Below are positions 35,919 to 45,127 of a stretch of 64,000 bases of DNA, piece by piece. This DNA is from JBFWWP01 sp050246115 (lineage in GTDB: Bacteria > Planctomycetota > UBA8108 > UBA1146 > JAJFFE01). The stretch lies in contig JBFWWP010000006.1 of NCBI GenBank assembly GCA_050246115.1, positions 1-64,000 of the forward strand, read 5' to 3'. Position 1 is the first letter of the stretch. Every line of letters begins with the position of its first letter. A program made the translations under genes and the position numbers. Below the pieces are notes generated by a model, which worked only from the letters and a program-made list of their open reading frames with translations, was not told the origin of the DNA and made no database searches.

Positions 35919-37301
35919 GTGAGACGACGCGTCGTGCGCATTGCATGCCTGCTGGCCCTGTGCGGAGCGCCGGCGGGCAACCTGGCCTTGGGCCAAGACC
36001 CGGACCTGATTCTTACGGTCAACGATGTTTCCGGCTTGGATGGAACGACGATCAACACCAACGTTCAGTTCGACAACACCGGGACGCGCGACGTTGACGG
36101 CTGGTCCTACGGGGTTTGCCACGATACCGCAGTTCTGACCGTCAGCTCGGCGGTCAACAGTTCGCTGGTCCAGACGATCAACGCCGGTATGATGCCTGGC
36201 TTCAGCTCAACCACACTTCTCGTGGACGGTGCGACTCAGGGCATCGTGATCGACCTGTTCGGCGCGGTGAAGCTCGCTCCGGGCATCGGCTACAACTTCC
36301 TGGACCTCGGCTACGACCTACACTTCGGCTTGACGCGCATCGACCCTAGCATTGGTACCCAGGTCTCGATCTGCAACATCCTCGGCACTCCGGCGGTTGC
36401 CGATGTGATCGTGATCGGCGGCGTTTCGATCACGCCGACGAAGGTTGCGGGCACAGTCACGAGCTATCAGCATGGGCCCGAGGACACGTTTACGGCCTTC
36501 ATCGGCAGCGCGTTCGTGACTGTCTCTGGCACGGCACCCGACTCCCCAACCGTGGCTGTGACCGCTGGCTACCGCGATTCGGACGTTGCCATGGACGGCC
36601 CGCGTGACACGCAGGGCTTTTCGATGGGCGTTGCCCATGCGGGGACCTACCTCACCGTGACTGACCTCACCCCGATTGGCCCTCTTGCGGCCACCAATGC
36701 GGGCGCTGGCCCGGCATTTTTTACGCCTAACCTGACCCCCGCGGGTGGCCCGGGCTGGACCCTGGGCGTGGTCTACAATCTCATGGGGGCCGTCTTCCTT
36801 CAGTTCTCGCCAGCCGGTACCGCCGTCGTGCAGGCCGACTATGTTGTGGACAACAGCTCGTTGAATCTTGTCCCGCCGATGCCGCAAGTCGTCACGGAGC
36901 TACTGAGCTGGACCGACGGCCTCGGAGCCCCGCCGGTCGCGAACGTGGTGGCGCTCAACGGAGTCAGTGTGAGGCCTCTCTACGAGTACGGCGTGGTCAC
37001 GATTACTGTACTGGTCATCAGCCCGCAGTCCTTCCGTCGCGGGGACTGTAACGACGATGGTGCGGTGGATATTGCCGACATCGTCGCGAACATCGGCCTG
37101 GTTACGGGTTCCTTCCCGTTCGCCGCGGGCTGCCCGGGAGCCTGTGACGCGAACGACGACGGTGCGAACGACATCTCCGACTCGGTGTTCATCGCGGGCT
37201 ATCAGTTCCAGGGAGGCCCTCCTCCGCCGTCGCCGTTCCCGGCCTGCGGAGAGGAGCCGGGAATCGACGAAACCAACTGCGTCTACGAGAGTTGCCCATA
37301 A
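35919..37301 (+). CDS. Secreted protein with two cohesin-like modules and C-terminal dockerin
   Basis: A 460-residue secreted protein. The start is a GTG at 35919, directly after AAGGAGGGGATA; the signal peptide core is IACLLALCGAPAGNLALG. Two tandem cohesin-like modules occupy about 27-190 and 195-365 (DVSGLDGTTINTNVQFDN, GWSYGVCHDTAVLTVSSAV; RDTQGFSMGVAHAGTYLTV). A dockerin-like pair follows (about 372-440, GDCNDDGAVDIADIV and CDANDDGANDISDS) with the tail PFPACGEEPGIDETNCVYESCP. It is the complete paralogue of the truncated gene at 1-1237. Likely a cell-surface scaffold or anchoring protein; no enzymatic signature. Confidence 0.85.
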   Translation: MRRRVVRIACLLALCGAPAGNLALGQDPDLILTVNDVSGLDGTTINTNVQFDNTGTRDVDGWSYGVCHDTAVLTVSSAVNSSLVQTINAGMMPGFSSTTLLVDGATQGIVIDLFGAVKLAPGIGYNFLDLGYDLHFGLTRIDPSIGTQVSICNILGTPAVADVIVIGGVSITPTKVAGTVTSYQHGPEDTFTAFIGSAFVTVSGTAPDSPTVAVTAGYRDSDVAMDGPRDTQGFSMGVAHAGTYLTVTDLTPIGPLAATNAGAGPAFFTPNLTPAGGPGWTLGVVYNLMGAVFLQFSPAGTAVVQADYVVDNSSLNLVPPMPQVVTELLSWTDGLGAPPVANVVALNGVSVRPLYEYGVVTITVLVISPQSFRRGDCNDDGAVDIADIVANIGLVTGSFPFAAGCPGACDANDDGANDISDSVFIAGYQFQGGPPPPSPFPACGEEPGIDETNCVYESCP

Positions 37302-37320
37302 CTCTCGACCCGCCGACCCA

Positions 37321-37356
37321 ACGAGGGGCCCGACGCACCAGTGTCGGGCCCCTCGT
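37321..37356 (+). terminator. Perfect 14-bp stem hairpin after the cohesin/dockerin gene
   Basis: ACGAGGGGCCCGAC pairs perfectly with GTCGGGCCCCTCGT across an 8-base loop, 20 bp after the stop codon at 37301. No T tract follows, so it may be a rho-assisted or RNA-stabilising hairpin. Confidence 0.6.
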
Positions 37357-37389
37357 CGCCCCTTCAGCAAGGGAGTGATCCCGGACTCT

Positions 37390-37556
37390 CGAAGCGGCGG
37401 AGATGTGCAAACGAAGAGGCCGGGTCGCGAGTGGTTGCTCGCGACTCGGCCTCGTTTCGATGGGGCGTGTTAGATGGCGAGGGCGCCGAGGGTGGGGTTT
37501 GGGTCGGGGCCGCGGCAGCCGAAGCGGTGGACCATCTTGAGTGTGCCCCACGGGAA
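37390..37556 (-). pseudogene. 3' fragment of the Y1 transposase element
   Basis: This matches the end of the transposase elements at 22.7 and 24.6 kb, including the terminator hairpin (37415-37452) and about 28 C-terminal codons ending DPNPTLGALAI (stop complement TTA at 37470). A 6-bp in-frame deletion removes part of GCRCRG. The rest of the gene is missing. Confidence 0.7.
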
Positions 37557-37669
37557 CAGCACCAGCCGGTCGCCGCCGAGGAATGCGGACGAGTTACGTC
37601 CGTAGCCGGATCCTGATCCCATTCTTGATCCCCAAGCTCTTGGAAGGACACCGATTCAAAGACGGGATC

Positions 37670-37795
37670 ATTCAAAAAGAGGGACGCCGCCTGAGCACCC
37701 CAAACACAACTCTTGCGCATATCCCAGGAGTGGCACGTGACGCGCTTGCTGATGCCGGCGCGGCGAGCCGCGGCCCGGACGTCGCGCGGGAGGGC
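37670..37795 (-). pseudogene. Tyrosine-integrase fragment, second copy
   Basis: This repeats the 32199-32331 module. The minus strand reads PRDVRAAARRAGISKRVTCHSWDMRKSCVWG, i.e. the pre-catalytic helix region of an integron-type integrase up to its CH motif, then an unrelated tail. Sharing the same aberrant junction with the other copy means the module spread after the integrase was broken. Confidence 0.6.
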
Positions 37796-38422
37796 GCTCG
37801 ATCTGATTCCTTAGAAAGACTTGGACTTGTTGATCTCGCGTTTTCGTGAGGAGACTCTCGAGGATCTCACAGCACGAATGGCGTTCAAGAGCGTCGGCGC
37901 GGCGCGCAAGGCGCGTGACCGCGCCCGGAGGGTCTTCTCCGACACGTTTGACTTGGTCGAGCGATCCAGTCGGTAGTCCGTGGGATGAAGGCGGAGACGT
38001 GCGCGATCTCTCCCGAGACCACCCGCATCGCGGGGGGGAGCTTCGGAAAGGTGAGCAGGACGGGATCGGTAGATCTACGTAGGGGATTCCCCGCGGTCTT
38101 CATGGCTTCTTTGCCGGGCGAAGGGAAGGCACGTCAAGTTTCGGAAAGAAGCGAGAGTCCCGAAGAATTCGCGTCCACCCCGGGAGTCGCCTGGTGTTCT
38201 TGATTGGACGGGGACGAGGCGCGGTTGGGGCGAACCAGCCCCTCCGGGAGTAGGCAAGAGAGGGACAGCGTCGCGCGGGTGAGTCAGAGGGGGTGATGGC
38301 AGTCTCTTGCGGGGCGCAGCAGGTTCTGTGTTGTGGCCGGACCTGAGTTCCACTTGCCACTTCCGGTCAAGTCAACAAGAAGTGGTGAGAGAAGCCCTCA
38401 CCGGGTGAAGGGAGTTTGCACT
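37796..38422. other. Intergenic region upstream of kelch protein
   Basis: A 627-bp region. A 72-codon minus-strand ORF at 37885-38103 has a plausible first half but an arginine-rich tail and no good ribosome binding site, so I do not call it. Otherwise no feature is seen. Confidence 0.35.
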
Positions 38423-39787
38423 ATGCGCCATGTCACTGGGGTTCTTCTGGTCCTCGTTTGGACCTCGGGCCTGCATGCCCAGGTCTGGGGCCGCGTGGAC
38501 ATGACCTCGCCCCGCGCCAATCACACGCTGACGGTTCTGCCCGACGGCCGTGTCCTCGCCCTGGGAGGGTTCGACTCGCAAGCTTCGCCTACGTATCCGA
38601 ACAGTACGTACGAGTTTCTCGATGAGGCAACGATGGGGTGGACCTCGAGCGCGCTGCCTCCCGGCGTAGTGCCGAGAGCCCGACACACGGCGACTGTATT
38701 GAACGACGGGCGGGTCCTCGTCACCGGGGGCTACACCAACGTGGGCGGGATCACAACCAATACTTGCGACATCTACGACCCCGTTACGGACGTTTGGGTG
38801 GCCACGGACTCGCTCGCGCAAGCGCGCCAGTCCCACGCTGCAGTGAAACTCGACGATGGATCGGTTCTTGTCGTTGGAGGCGGCACGACAGCAGTAGAGC
38901 GATTTGATCCTGCCACGGAAACGTGGAGCTCGGCGGGCTCGCTGGCCGAGCCGAGGCATTACAACTCCACGACGAAACTGCTCGACGGGCGGGTTCTGGT
39001 CGCTGGAGGTATCTACTTCTCCGGAACGATGTTCTTGAATTCGGACAGCGCCGAACTCTTCGATCCCGAGAAGCCGATCGCGTCGGCATGGTCCACCGTA
39101 CAGACATCCGAGCCTGGCTTTCGCGCCACGCTCGACCCTCCGCGTCAGTGGCACGCCGCGCACCTCATGCCTTCCGGGAACGTCTTGATCGTTGGGGGCT
39201 TGGACGGGTCCTTGCCATTGGCGTCCACTGAGCTATTCGATGTCCAACATGATGCGTGGGTCGATTCACCTCTCCCCGGAATCTCGGAGGGGCGGATTCT
39301 CAGCACGACAGCTGCTCTAGGATCCACGGGGCAGGTGCTCGTGATAGGCGGGGCGTTGGTCGACGACAGCGTGAATCCTCCCGCAGGAATAATCACCACT
39401 GACGTGGAAATGAGCACGCCGAGTGGAGCCTGGCTTCAAACAGCACCTGCGCTGACGCCCAGGTTCTGGCAGACAAGCGTGAGTCTGCCTGGTGGTCGAG
39501 TTCTAGTAACTGGCGGTTACGATCAGTCACTCATCTCGCAGGCGATTCTGACCGGCGAGATCTACGCCGGTCAGCAGGCGGGCGACGTGAATCAAGATGG
39601 AGCATCCGATATCGGTGATGCGATTGCCCTGTTCGATTATCTGTTTCCGGTGACAGGCGGCCCCGTCTCTCCGCCGCTACTCGCAGTCGCTGACATCAAC
39701 GGGGACGGCCTACTAGACATCGCCGACCCGATTTACATGCTGAACTACCTGTTCTCCGGAGGGACGGAGCCAGCGTTTGTGCCATGA
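38423..39787 (+). CDS. Secreted seven-bladed kelch-like propeller with C-terminal dockerin
   Basis: A 454-residue secreted protein; the ATG at 38423 follows AAGGGAG and opens a signal peptide (VTGVLLVLVWTSGLHAQ). Residues about 30-385 contain seven kelch-type repeats with the consensus DGRVLVxGG and ...FDPxTxxW, enough for one closed beta-propeller. A dockerin-like pair ends the protein (about 388-450, GDVNQDGASDIGDAIALFDYLF and ADINGDGLLDIADPIYMLNYLF). Unlike most others here it lacks the cysteine tail and stops at TEPAFVP. Kelch propellers bind proteins or sugars; the ligand is unknown. Confidence 0.85.
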   Translation: MRHVTGVLLVLVWTSGLHAQVWGRVDMTSPRANHTLTVLPDGRVLALGGFDSQASPTYPNSTYEFLDEATMGWTSSALPPGVVPRARHTATVLNDGRVLVTGGYTNVGGITTNTCDIYDPVTDVWVATDSLAQARQSHAAVKLDDGSVLVVGGGTTAVERFDPATETWSSAGSLAEPRHYNSTTKLLDGRVLVAGGIYFSGTMFLNSDSAELFDPEKPIASAWSTVQTSEPGFRATLDPPRQWHAAHLMPSGNVLIVGGLDGSLPLASTELFDVQHDAWVDSPLPGISEGRILSTTAALGSTGQVLVIGGALVDDSVNPPAGIITTDVEMSTPSGAWLQTAPALTPRFWQTSVSLPGGRVLVTGGYDQSLISQAILTGEIYAGQQAGDVNQDGASDIGDAIALFDYLFPVTGGPVSPPLLAVADINGDGLLDIADPIYMLNYLFSGGTEPAFVP

Positions 39788-39873
39788 CTCCGCGGAACGT
39801 CGAGCCAACTCGCCCCGGATCAAGTTGCGGAGTGTCCGCTGTGAGCGGGCTCTCGGTCCAGTCCGTCTCTGGG

Positions 39874-39905
39874 GATCATGCCGCCCCGGCGTAAGTCGCG
39901 GGAGT
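39874..39905 (+). repeat. Divergent REP-like unit
   Basis: GATCATGCCGCCCCGGCGTAAG followed by TCGCGGGAG resembles the opening hairpin of the REP-like units at 22098 and 22198 with several changes. It is a solo copy. Confidence 0.45.
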
Positions 39906-40039
39906 AAGCCACCTTCTTCTCATGAACGGTTCAACGGAGGTCGGGCCAGGACAATCCCCGTTCTCTATCAAGTCCTCTAGTTCTCACTCTCGCCATCGAG
40001 TTCAAGTCGGGAGACGGGGGGCTCAGCTCGAGAGAACGA

Positions 40040-40123
40040 CTACGGACAGCTGCTGAAGACACAGTGGGTGTCGTCGACGCCGCCCTCTTCGCCGCAGTTC
40101 GGGAACGGCGCCCGCGGCGGGGC
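40040..40123 (-). pseudogene. Remnant of a dockerin-protein C-terminal tail
   Basis: The minus-strand frame ends RAPFPNCGEEGGVDDTHCVFSSCP-stop, closely matching the tail of the protein at 35919-37301. The calcium-binding repeats expected just before it are absent, so only the last 24 or so codons of a deleted gene remain. Confidence 0.55.
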
Positions 40124-40499
40124 CATCTGGCTGCGCGAGCGACGGAAATCGTTGCTTCTGTTGTGGATTTTCGCGATGTTCCGCAAGTGGTTCGACGATT
40201 TTCCAGCTTTGAGCGGGCGGTCGATCTCTCCACCCCCCGGAACCCTCGCACTGGCTCGAGTGCGGCGTTTCTGTGGGGAGCTCGCCAGACCGGCACCACG
40301 CTGCTTCACCGGCGGTTTCCGGATGCGCGCTTCTACGATCTTCTCGATCCAGCACGCACCGTGGCTAATGCTTGAGGTGCACTGGCTGCTCGAGAACATG
40401 GCCACCCAGTTCACTCTCTGCGGGTCCAGCGCCCGGAAACTGCGGCGCACCTCGAGGAACCTGCTCGGCGGGCGCGGTCGCCGCTACAGCCACTCGTGA

Positions 40500-40625
40500 C
40501 CGACTTCAGGAGCCGGTCCTCAAAACGCAGCCGTGCCTCACGAGAAGCCGGGGTGACTGCTCGCGGGCCACCCCGGTCCGCCACGAGGCTCTCGGACCCG
40601 AATCATCGCCGGGGGCAGCGATCGA
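40500..40625. repeat. Dispersed hairpin repeat, copy 1
   Basis: About 125 bp similar to 47640-47780, centred on the hairpin CCGGGGTG...CACCCCGG (40548-40576) with a conserved loop containing GCTCGCGGGC. Confidence 0.5.
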
Positions 40626-41020
40626 AGCAGGGAACCCTCACGGGTGTGGCCGTTCGCCCGAGGCCAACCGCGCTGCCGGGCGTGCGCGGAGCTCCCGGTG
40701 ACCGAGACAGTGCGGCCACGCCGTCCGCTTCCGGACGAACCGGCGTTCGAAGGACTTAACTTCGGGTCCCGGGGCGCTTAGTCTGGGGGTCCGTCCAGTT
40801 TCATTGGGGAGTGTCCGGTTGCCCGGACACGGGGGGCGGCCCGGGCAAGGTCAGCTCGGGCGCCGAGGGGAAAACGGTGAGGGGTCGCACGCGCACTGAC
40901 GCGAAGTGACGATTTTGCTTGCTCGGCCCGGATGCGTCCTCGTACGATTCGAGGTCCACAGGGCTCGCGTCCGTATGCTCGAGTCGATCCACTCGTCGCC
41001 AGATCGGAAGAGGGACTCTC

Positions 41021-41677
41021 ATGTCGACCTCTCGAAAGCTGCTGAGCATCGCGCTCGTGCTAGCTGGCGTCGTGGGCTTGCTGCGCTGGGGAAGCGGGCA
41101 GGTGGATGGCGGAGGCGTTGTCGGAGGGGTCGTGGCCCACGACATTGTCGACCTTGAAGTTCTTAGCGCGTGCTTGCGGAGTAACGAGCTGGTCAGCCAA
41201 ATCGGGGTACACCTCGACGCTGGCGAGCCGATTACGAACCTAGTGTTTCGCCGGTTCTGCCAAGGACCGAACGGTGAGCGAGTCTACCTTGGCTCGGTGG
41301 ACATCGCTGGATCCACGACGACGTTTGTGCGTTTCGAGCCAGGAAACTCCCGCGGCAAGCCCGCCGCTACGTACGTACGAAACGTCACCGCGCCAGCCCC
41401 AGTTGCCCATCAAGGAGTCGTTCCGAATCGAACCGGATTCGACTTCTTGGTGTCAGCGCTGTCTGCTCCGTCACCCCAGGTTCGCCATGCACTCGCCACC
41501 GCTTTCGGGCAGTCGTCATGCCTGACCGGGCTTCGCGTCTCGGGATCGGTGTCAAGTACCTCCAGGACTTTGCGCTACCGTTTGGAGTTGTTCTTCGACG
41601 GTGACACTCAGCAACCGAAGTTCGTCGCTGCCGCGGACCTAACCGCAACCGGCTTCGGCGTGCTCGTATTGGAGTAG
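41021..41677 (+). CDS. Secreted or membrane-anchored protein of unknown function
   Basis: A 218-residue protein starting at an ATG after GGAAGAGGG. The N-terminus (SRKLLSIALVLAGVVGLLRWG) is a signal peptide or anchor. The rest is beta-rich, with no motif I recognise; two short conserved-looking blocks are LVFRRFCQGPNGERVYLGSV and TLRYRLELFFDG. It lies 15 bp upstream of a TPR gene on the same strand, so the two probably form an operon and may act together. It carries no dockerin. Confidence 0.65.
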   Translation: MSTSRKLLSIALVLAGVVGLLRWGSGQVDGGGVVGGVVAHDIVDLEVLSACLRSNELVSQIGVHLDAGEPITNLVFRRFCQGPNGERVYLGSVDIAGSTTTFVRFEPGNSRGKPAATYVRNVTAPAPVAHQGVVPNRTGFDFLVSALSAPSPQVRHALATAFGQSSCLTGLRVSGSVSSTSRTLRYRLELFFDGDTQQPKFVAAADLTATGFGVLVLE

Positions 41678-41692
41678 GTGAGGGGGTAGGCG

Positions 41693-43132
41693 TTGTCTGA
41701 TCATGAGCGAGACCGCCTATCTTTGATCGTTCTTCGTTCGTTGACTTACAAGGAGTTCCAACGGCAGTTGGCCGAGTCGGCGTGCGACCGCCTCCTTGTC
41801 ACGGCTTTGGGCGCATACGTCGAAGAATGCTTCGGTGCGTTCACTCTCACCGAGGTCGAGAAGACACTCCAGCGTTGTGCGGCCACGCTGCCCCAGCTCC
41901 TGCCTGCCGTTCTTTGGTCCATGCTTCGTTGGCGTCCAGAGCCCACAGCAGGTGAACTCCTGGCACTGCAGCGAGGACTTCCCGACACGCCGGACAGGGA
42001 GTACTGCCACCGTGCGCTCGATGTCGCCGTAGGGTACGCGCTGACGACAGAGGGCCGACCGTCAGATGCCATCCGGTTGCTAGACAGCACTCGAGGTGCT
42101 GTCGATCGTCTCGGCACGGGCATGCCACTCGAGTGCCTACAAGCGGCACTGGAGCGTAACCTCGGCATTGCGTTCCAACACGTTGGCCACTTTGAGCAGG
42201 CCAGAGTCGCCCTCCAGAAATCGCTTGTCCTGTGCAAGAAGCACGACCTTGCATTGATGCTCACCGTCACGACCCAGCTCGGCACGCTCCTTTGGGCGAG
42301 CGGACAGTGCGTCCAAGCGCTCGCTCTGCATACCGACGCGGAACTCCGCACCCGAGCGCGTGCTGCCCAGGCGACCATGCTCCTAGCCCGTTCCCACCTC
42401 AGCGCAGCCAAGTGCGCGATCGACCTGAAACGCACGGATTTGGCGCGTGAGGAACTCGCAGCGGCTCGGGACGTGTTGGCGAGCAGTCGGGCGGACCTGC
42501 CGGCAGAACATGCTTACGCTCTGCTCTTCGAGGGCGAGATCCGGGTGCAGGCGGGCGACTTCGACGGTGGACTCGAGCGAATCCAGCAGGCACAACGGGC
42601 GTTCGAGACTTGCCGACCTCCCCATTACCCCGGCGCGCTCGAGGCCAAGATCGCGCAAGTGCACTTCTGTCTGTACGAGAATGACTTTCGCTCGGCGTTC
42701 GTGTTCATCCGCAAGCTCCTCGACGAGGCCGAAGAGCGAGGCTGCATGCAGGCGCGTTCACGACTGCTGCTGCTCGAGACCTACTTGGTCTTCACGGCCG
42801 ACACCGAGATGCGCGCGGCGTTCGACGACGTCGTTTCACGGGTCCACTTGATCAACAACCCGGCGTTGCTCCTGCGAGCCTTGGGTAACCTGCTGACGTA
42901 CGCGGTCGAGTTCCTGGACGAGCGGCAGCAAGCCTTCTTGTTCGAGCGCATCCAGAACCTGCGCCCCGTCCTCGAGCAGAGCTGCTTCGAGGACCTCTAC
43001 CAACGCTACGTCACCGAGCGCTACGCCTACGCGATCGAGAAGCGACTCGCCCGCACGACGAGCGGTGACCGGATCCGAGACCTCGAAGCCGGCGACGAAC
43101 CCCCGGACGCGGGGTCCGACGACCGTCGTTAA
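41693..43132 (+). CDS. TPR-repeat protein (MalT-like helical repeat)
   Basis: A 479-residue all-helical protein. The start is a TTG at 41693 with GAGGGGG upstream; a nearby ATG is out of frame. Repeated helix pairs of TPR type run from about residue 70 to 400 (ALDVAVGYALTTEGRPSDAIRLLD, NLGIAFQHVGHFEQARVALQKSL, LLFEGEIRVQAGDFDGGLERI). No DNA-binding or enzymatic domain was seen, and no membrane segment, so it is probably a cytoplasmic scaffold. It is coupled to the secreted protein gene immediately upstream. Confidence 0.7.
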   Translation: MSDHERDRLSLIVLRSLTYKEFQRQLAESACDRLLVTALGAYVEECFGAFTLTEVEKTLQRCAATLPQLLPAVLWSMLRWRPEPTAGELLALQRGLPDTPDREYCHRALDVAVGYALTTEGRPSDAIRLLDSTRGAVDRLGTGMPLECLQAALERNLGIAFQHVGHFEQARVALQKSLVLCKKHDLALMLTVTTQLGTLLWASGQCVQALALHTDAELRTRARAAQATMLLARSHLSAAKCAIDLKRTDLAREELAAARDVLASSRADLPAEHAYALLFEGEIRVQAGDFDGGLERIQQAQRAFETCRPPHYPGALEAKIAQVHFCLYENDFRSAFVFIRKLLDEAEERGCMQARSRLLLLETYLVFTADTEMRAAFDDVVSRVHLINNPALLLRALGNLLTYAVEFLDERQQAFLFERIQNLRPVLEQSCFEDLYQRYVTERYAYAIEKRLARTTSGDRIRDLEAGDEPPDAGSDDRR

Positions 43133-43541
43133 TGTGCTGAGACCCTCCGACGCCGCGCGGACCCGTGAGCGCGGAAGACTCCGCAGTCGCGTCTGGACGC
43201 CGCCTAGGCTCGCGGCCGGTCGGATCCTCAAACGTTTTAGCAAGCAGCGTTAAAGCCTGTCTTGCAGTATGAAGGTACAACTTTCACATTGCACGAGTGA
43301 TCCCGCGTACCCGTCGCAATAGAGGTTGCGACGCCAATGCAAGTCCCCTTCTGTCACTGAAGGCGCTATCCAAGAGCAGTAGAGCGTCCGGCGCGTATGG
43401 GTGCCACTAGCACCAGCCTAGCCAAGGCGTGCGTCCAGAACGCCCAGAACAAGAGTTGGCTCACGGCGATCGCATGATCGTTTCCCAGAGACTCAAGGAA
43501 CGCGGTGCTCCGCGAGAAGGAGTAAGCCTGTCGACGGGTTG
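43133..43541. other. Convergent intergenic region
   Basis: A 409-bp stretch between the convergent TPR and radical SAM genes. No gene or clear terminator hairpin was recognised. Confidence 0.4.
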
Positions 43542-44870
43542 CTACGCCTCGTTGGTTCCGCTCGAGTTCTCCCGCCGCTTGACCGTCTCCATGTACTGCC
43601 GTTTCCTGCGCGCGAACTCCCGCTCGCAGTAGACTTCCTGGAAGAGCCAACGCAAGCCACTCTCCAGCTCGCCGACCGACATTCCCTGCGGTTGATAGTT
43701 CACGTCGAAGAGAGTGCAACGATCCCAGTAGCGATCGGACAACAGGCGGCCCTCGCGGCGTAGGCGCTCGTAGAGCGGAGTCCCTGGGAACGGTGTGAGC
43801 ACGGTGAGCTGGACCTCGAGCAAGCCGGAGCGCGCGATGAAGTCGCGGACCTCCGTGAAGATGTCCGGTGTGTGTCCGTCGAGGCCCAACACGAAGCAGC
43901 CGTTGACGCTGACTCCACGATCTTGGATGCGCTCGATCGCGGCCAGATACCGATCGGCTCGCTTTCGTTTCCAGTCGTGGGGGTCGAGCCCGGCCAACGC
44001 ACCCGGGGAAGGACTCTCGAGGCCAATCAGGAGTTGGCGACATCCACTGGCCGCGAGTCGATCGAGTAGCTCGTCGTCGTCGGCGACGGAGACATCGGTC
44101 TCGGTGAACCAACGAACACCGAGCGGCTCCAGCGCCTGCAGGAACTCTTTGCCCCAGCGACGATTCAGGAACGTGTTGTCATCGGCGAGCTCGAGAAACG
44201 GGTGCTGGTTGACTTCGATGGCTCGTCGAATCTCAGCGATGGCTAGCGGGACAGGCTTCTGTTGGAAGCGCGAGGTGATGCGAAGGCTCGCCGCGCAGAA
44301 CTCGCAATCGAGCGGACACCCCCGCGAGGTTTGGACGGTGACGCGATTGTATCGGCGCCCGCGGAGTAGATCGAAACGTGGCGCGACGTAGTGTGAGGGC
44401 TCGAACACGCGGTCGCGCAGCCCCTCGTAACGGGGTCGAAGTTGCCCTGTGCGGAAGTGCTCGACGAGCTGGGGCCACGCTCCTTCGGCTCCAAAGAGCA
44501 CGATGCTGTCGGCGTGCTGCGCCGCCTCGTCGGGAACGAGGCTGACGTGGATTCCGCCCAGAACGACCGGTGTGCCAGCCGCCCGGTACCGATCCGCGAG
44601 GGCGTAGGCTTCGTCGATCTGGGCCGTGAACGAGGAGATGCCGACGAGGTCGAAGGGTTCCAGGGGCGTGTGCGGGTCGACTTCGGAAATCTCCCGATAG
44701 GCGACTTCGACGTCGGGTGGGGTCAGTGCTGCGACCGTGAGCAGCCCGAGGCTCGGAAGGGACGCAATGACCTCGCCGCGTGACACGAACTGGGGCAGGG
44801 TCACCCCGAGTTCGGCGAGCTCGGGGGTCTTCACGCGCACTCCGCTCATCGCGATCAGGCCGATCCGCAT
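43542..44870 (-). CDS. B12-binding radical SAM enzyme
   Basis: A 442-residue enzyme; the ATG at 44870 follows GGAGAGGGCGG and overlaps the 3' end of the acyl carrier protein gene by 16 bp. The N-terminal cobalamin-binding-like domain (about 1-150) ends with VVLGGIHVSLVPDEAAQHAD. The radical SAM core has the Fe-S motif TSRGCPLDCEFCAASL (CxxxCxxC, about residues 178-185), then LELADDNTFLN and ETDVSVADDDELLDRL. The C-terminal part (LTVLTPFPGTPLYERLRREGRLL) is typical of this B12 radical SAM group. It probably performs a radical methylation or rearrangement on a substrate, perhaps one carried on the neighbouring ACP; the product is unknown. Confidence 0.85.
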   Translation of the reverse strand: MRIGLIAMSGVRVKTPELAELGVTLPQFVSRGEVIASLPSLGLLTVAALTPPDVEVAYREISEVDPHTPLEPFDLVGISSFTAQIDEAYALADRYRAAGTPVVLGGIHVSLVPDEAAQHADSIVLFGAEGAWPQLVEHFRTGQLRPRYEGLRDRVFEPSHYVAPRFDLLRGRRYNRVTVQTSRGCPLDCEFCAASLRITSRFQQKPVPLAIAEIRRAIEVNQHPFLELADDNTFLNRRWGKEFLQALEPLGVRWFTETDVSVADDDELLDRLAASGCRQLLIGLESPSPGALAGLDPHDWKRKRADRYLAAIERIQDRGVSVNGCFVLGLDGHTPDIFTEVRDFIARSGLLEVQLTVLTPFPGTPLYERLRREGRLLSDRYWDRCTLFDVNYQPQGMSVGELESGLRWLFQEVYCEREFARRKRQYMETVKRRENSSGTNEA

Positions 44871-45127
44871 CCGCCCTCTCCTTCCCTGCCTTCGCTGGGT
44901 CGCGCGATCCAATCGAGGATTCGTCCGAGGGTACGGAACTCCGAGAGTCGGTCATCGGGAAAGCGGGTCTGGAAGCGCTTCTCGACCAACGCCAGGAGCC
45001 GCAGTGAGCCCAAGCTGTCGAGGCCGAGCGTAGCAACGAGATCGTCGTCGCGGCCGAACGTCGCATCCTCGCTTCCCGTGGCGCGACGGATCAGCGAACG
45101 AAGTTCTGCTTCTCGGGGTTCGTTCAT
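44855..45127 (-). CDS. Acyl carrier protein
   Basis: A 90-residue ACP-like protein with the phosphopantetheine attachment motif LGLDSLGSLRLL (Ser near residue 38). Its start overlaps the ligase stop (ATGA) and its end overlaps the radical SAM start, giving tight translational coupling. It would carry the acyl or aminoacyl group activated by the ligase at 45124-46749. Confidence 0.85.
   Translation of the reverse strand: MNEPREAELRSLIRRATGSEDATFGRDDDLVATLGLDSLGSLRLLALVEKRFQTRFPDDRLSEFRTLGRILDWIARPSEGREGEGGCGSA

Larger units (their letters stand above)
39788..41020. other. Repeat-rich gene graveyard, no intact gene
   Basis: A 1.23-kb region made of fragments: a divergent REP-like unit near 39874, a dockerin-tail remnant at 40040, a hairpin repeat at 40500-40625 shared with 47640-47780, and at about 40636-40670 a stretch nearly identical to coding sequence at 58268-58302. 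Nothing here encodes a whole protein. Confidence 0.5.

Noticed and set aside
37885..38103. 72-codon minus-strand ORF before the kelch gene
   Set aside because: The first half looks protein-like but the tail is Arg/Pro-rich, there is no convincing ribosome binding site, and no family is recognisable.
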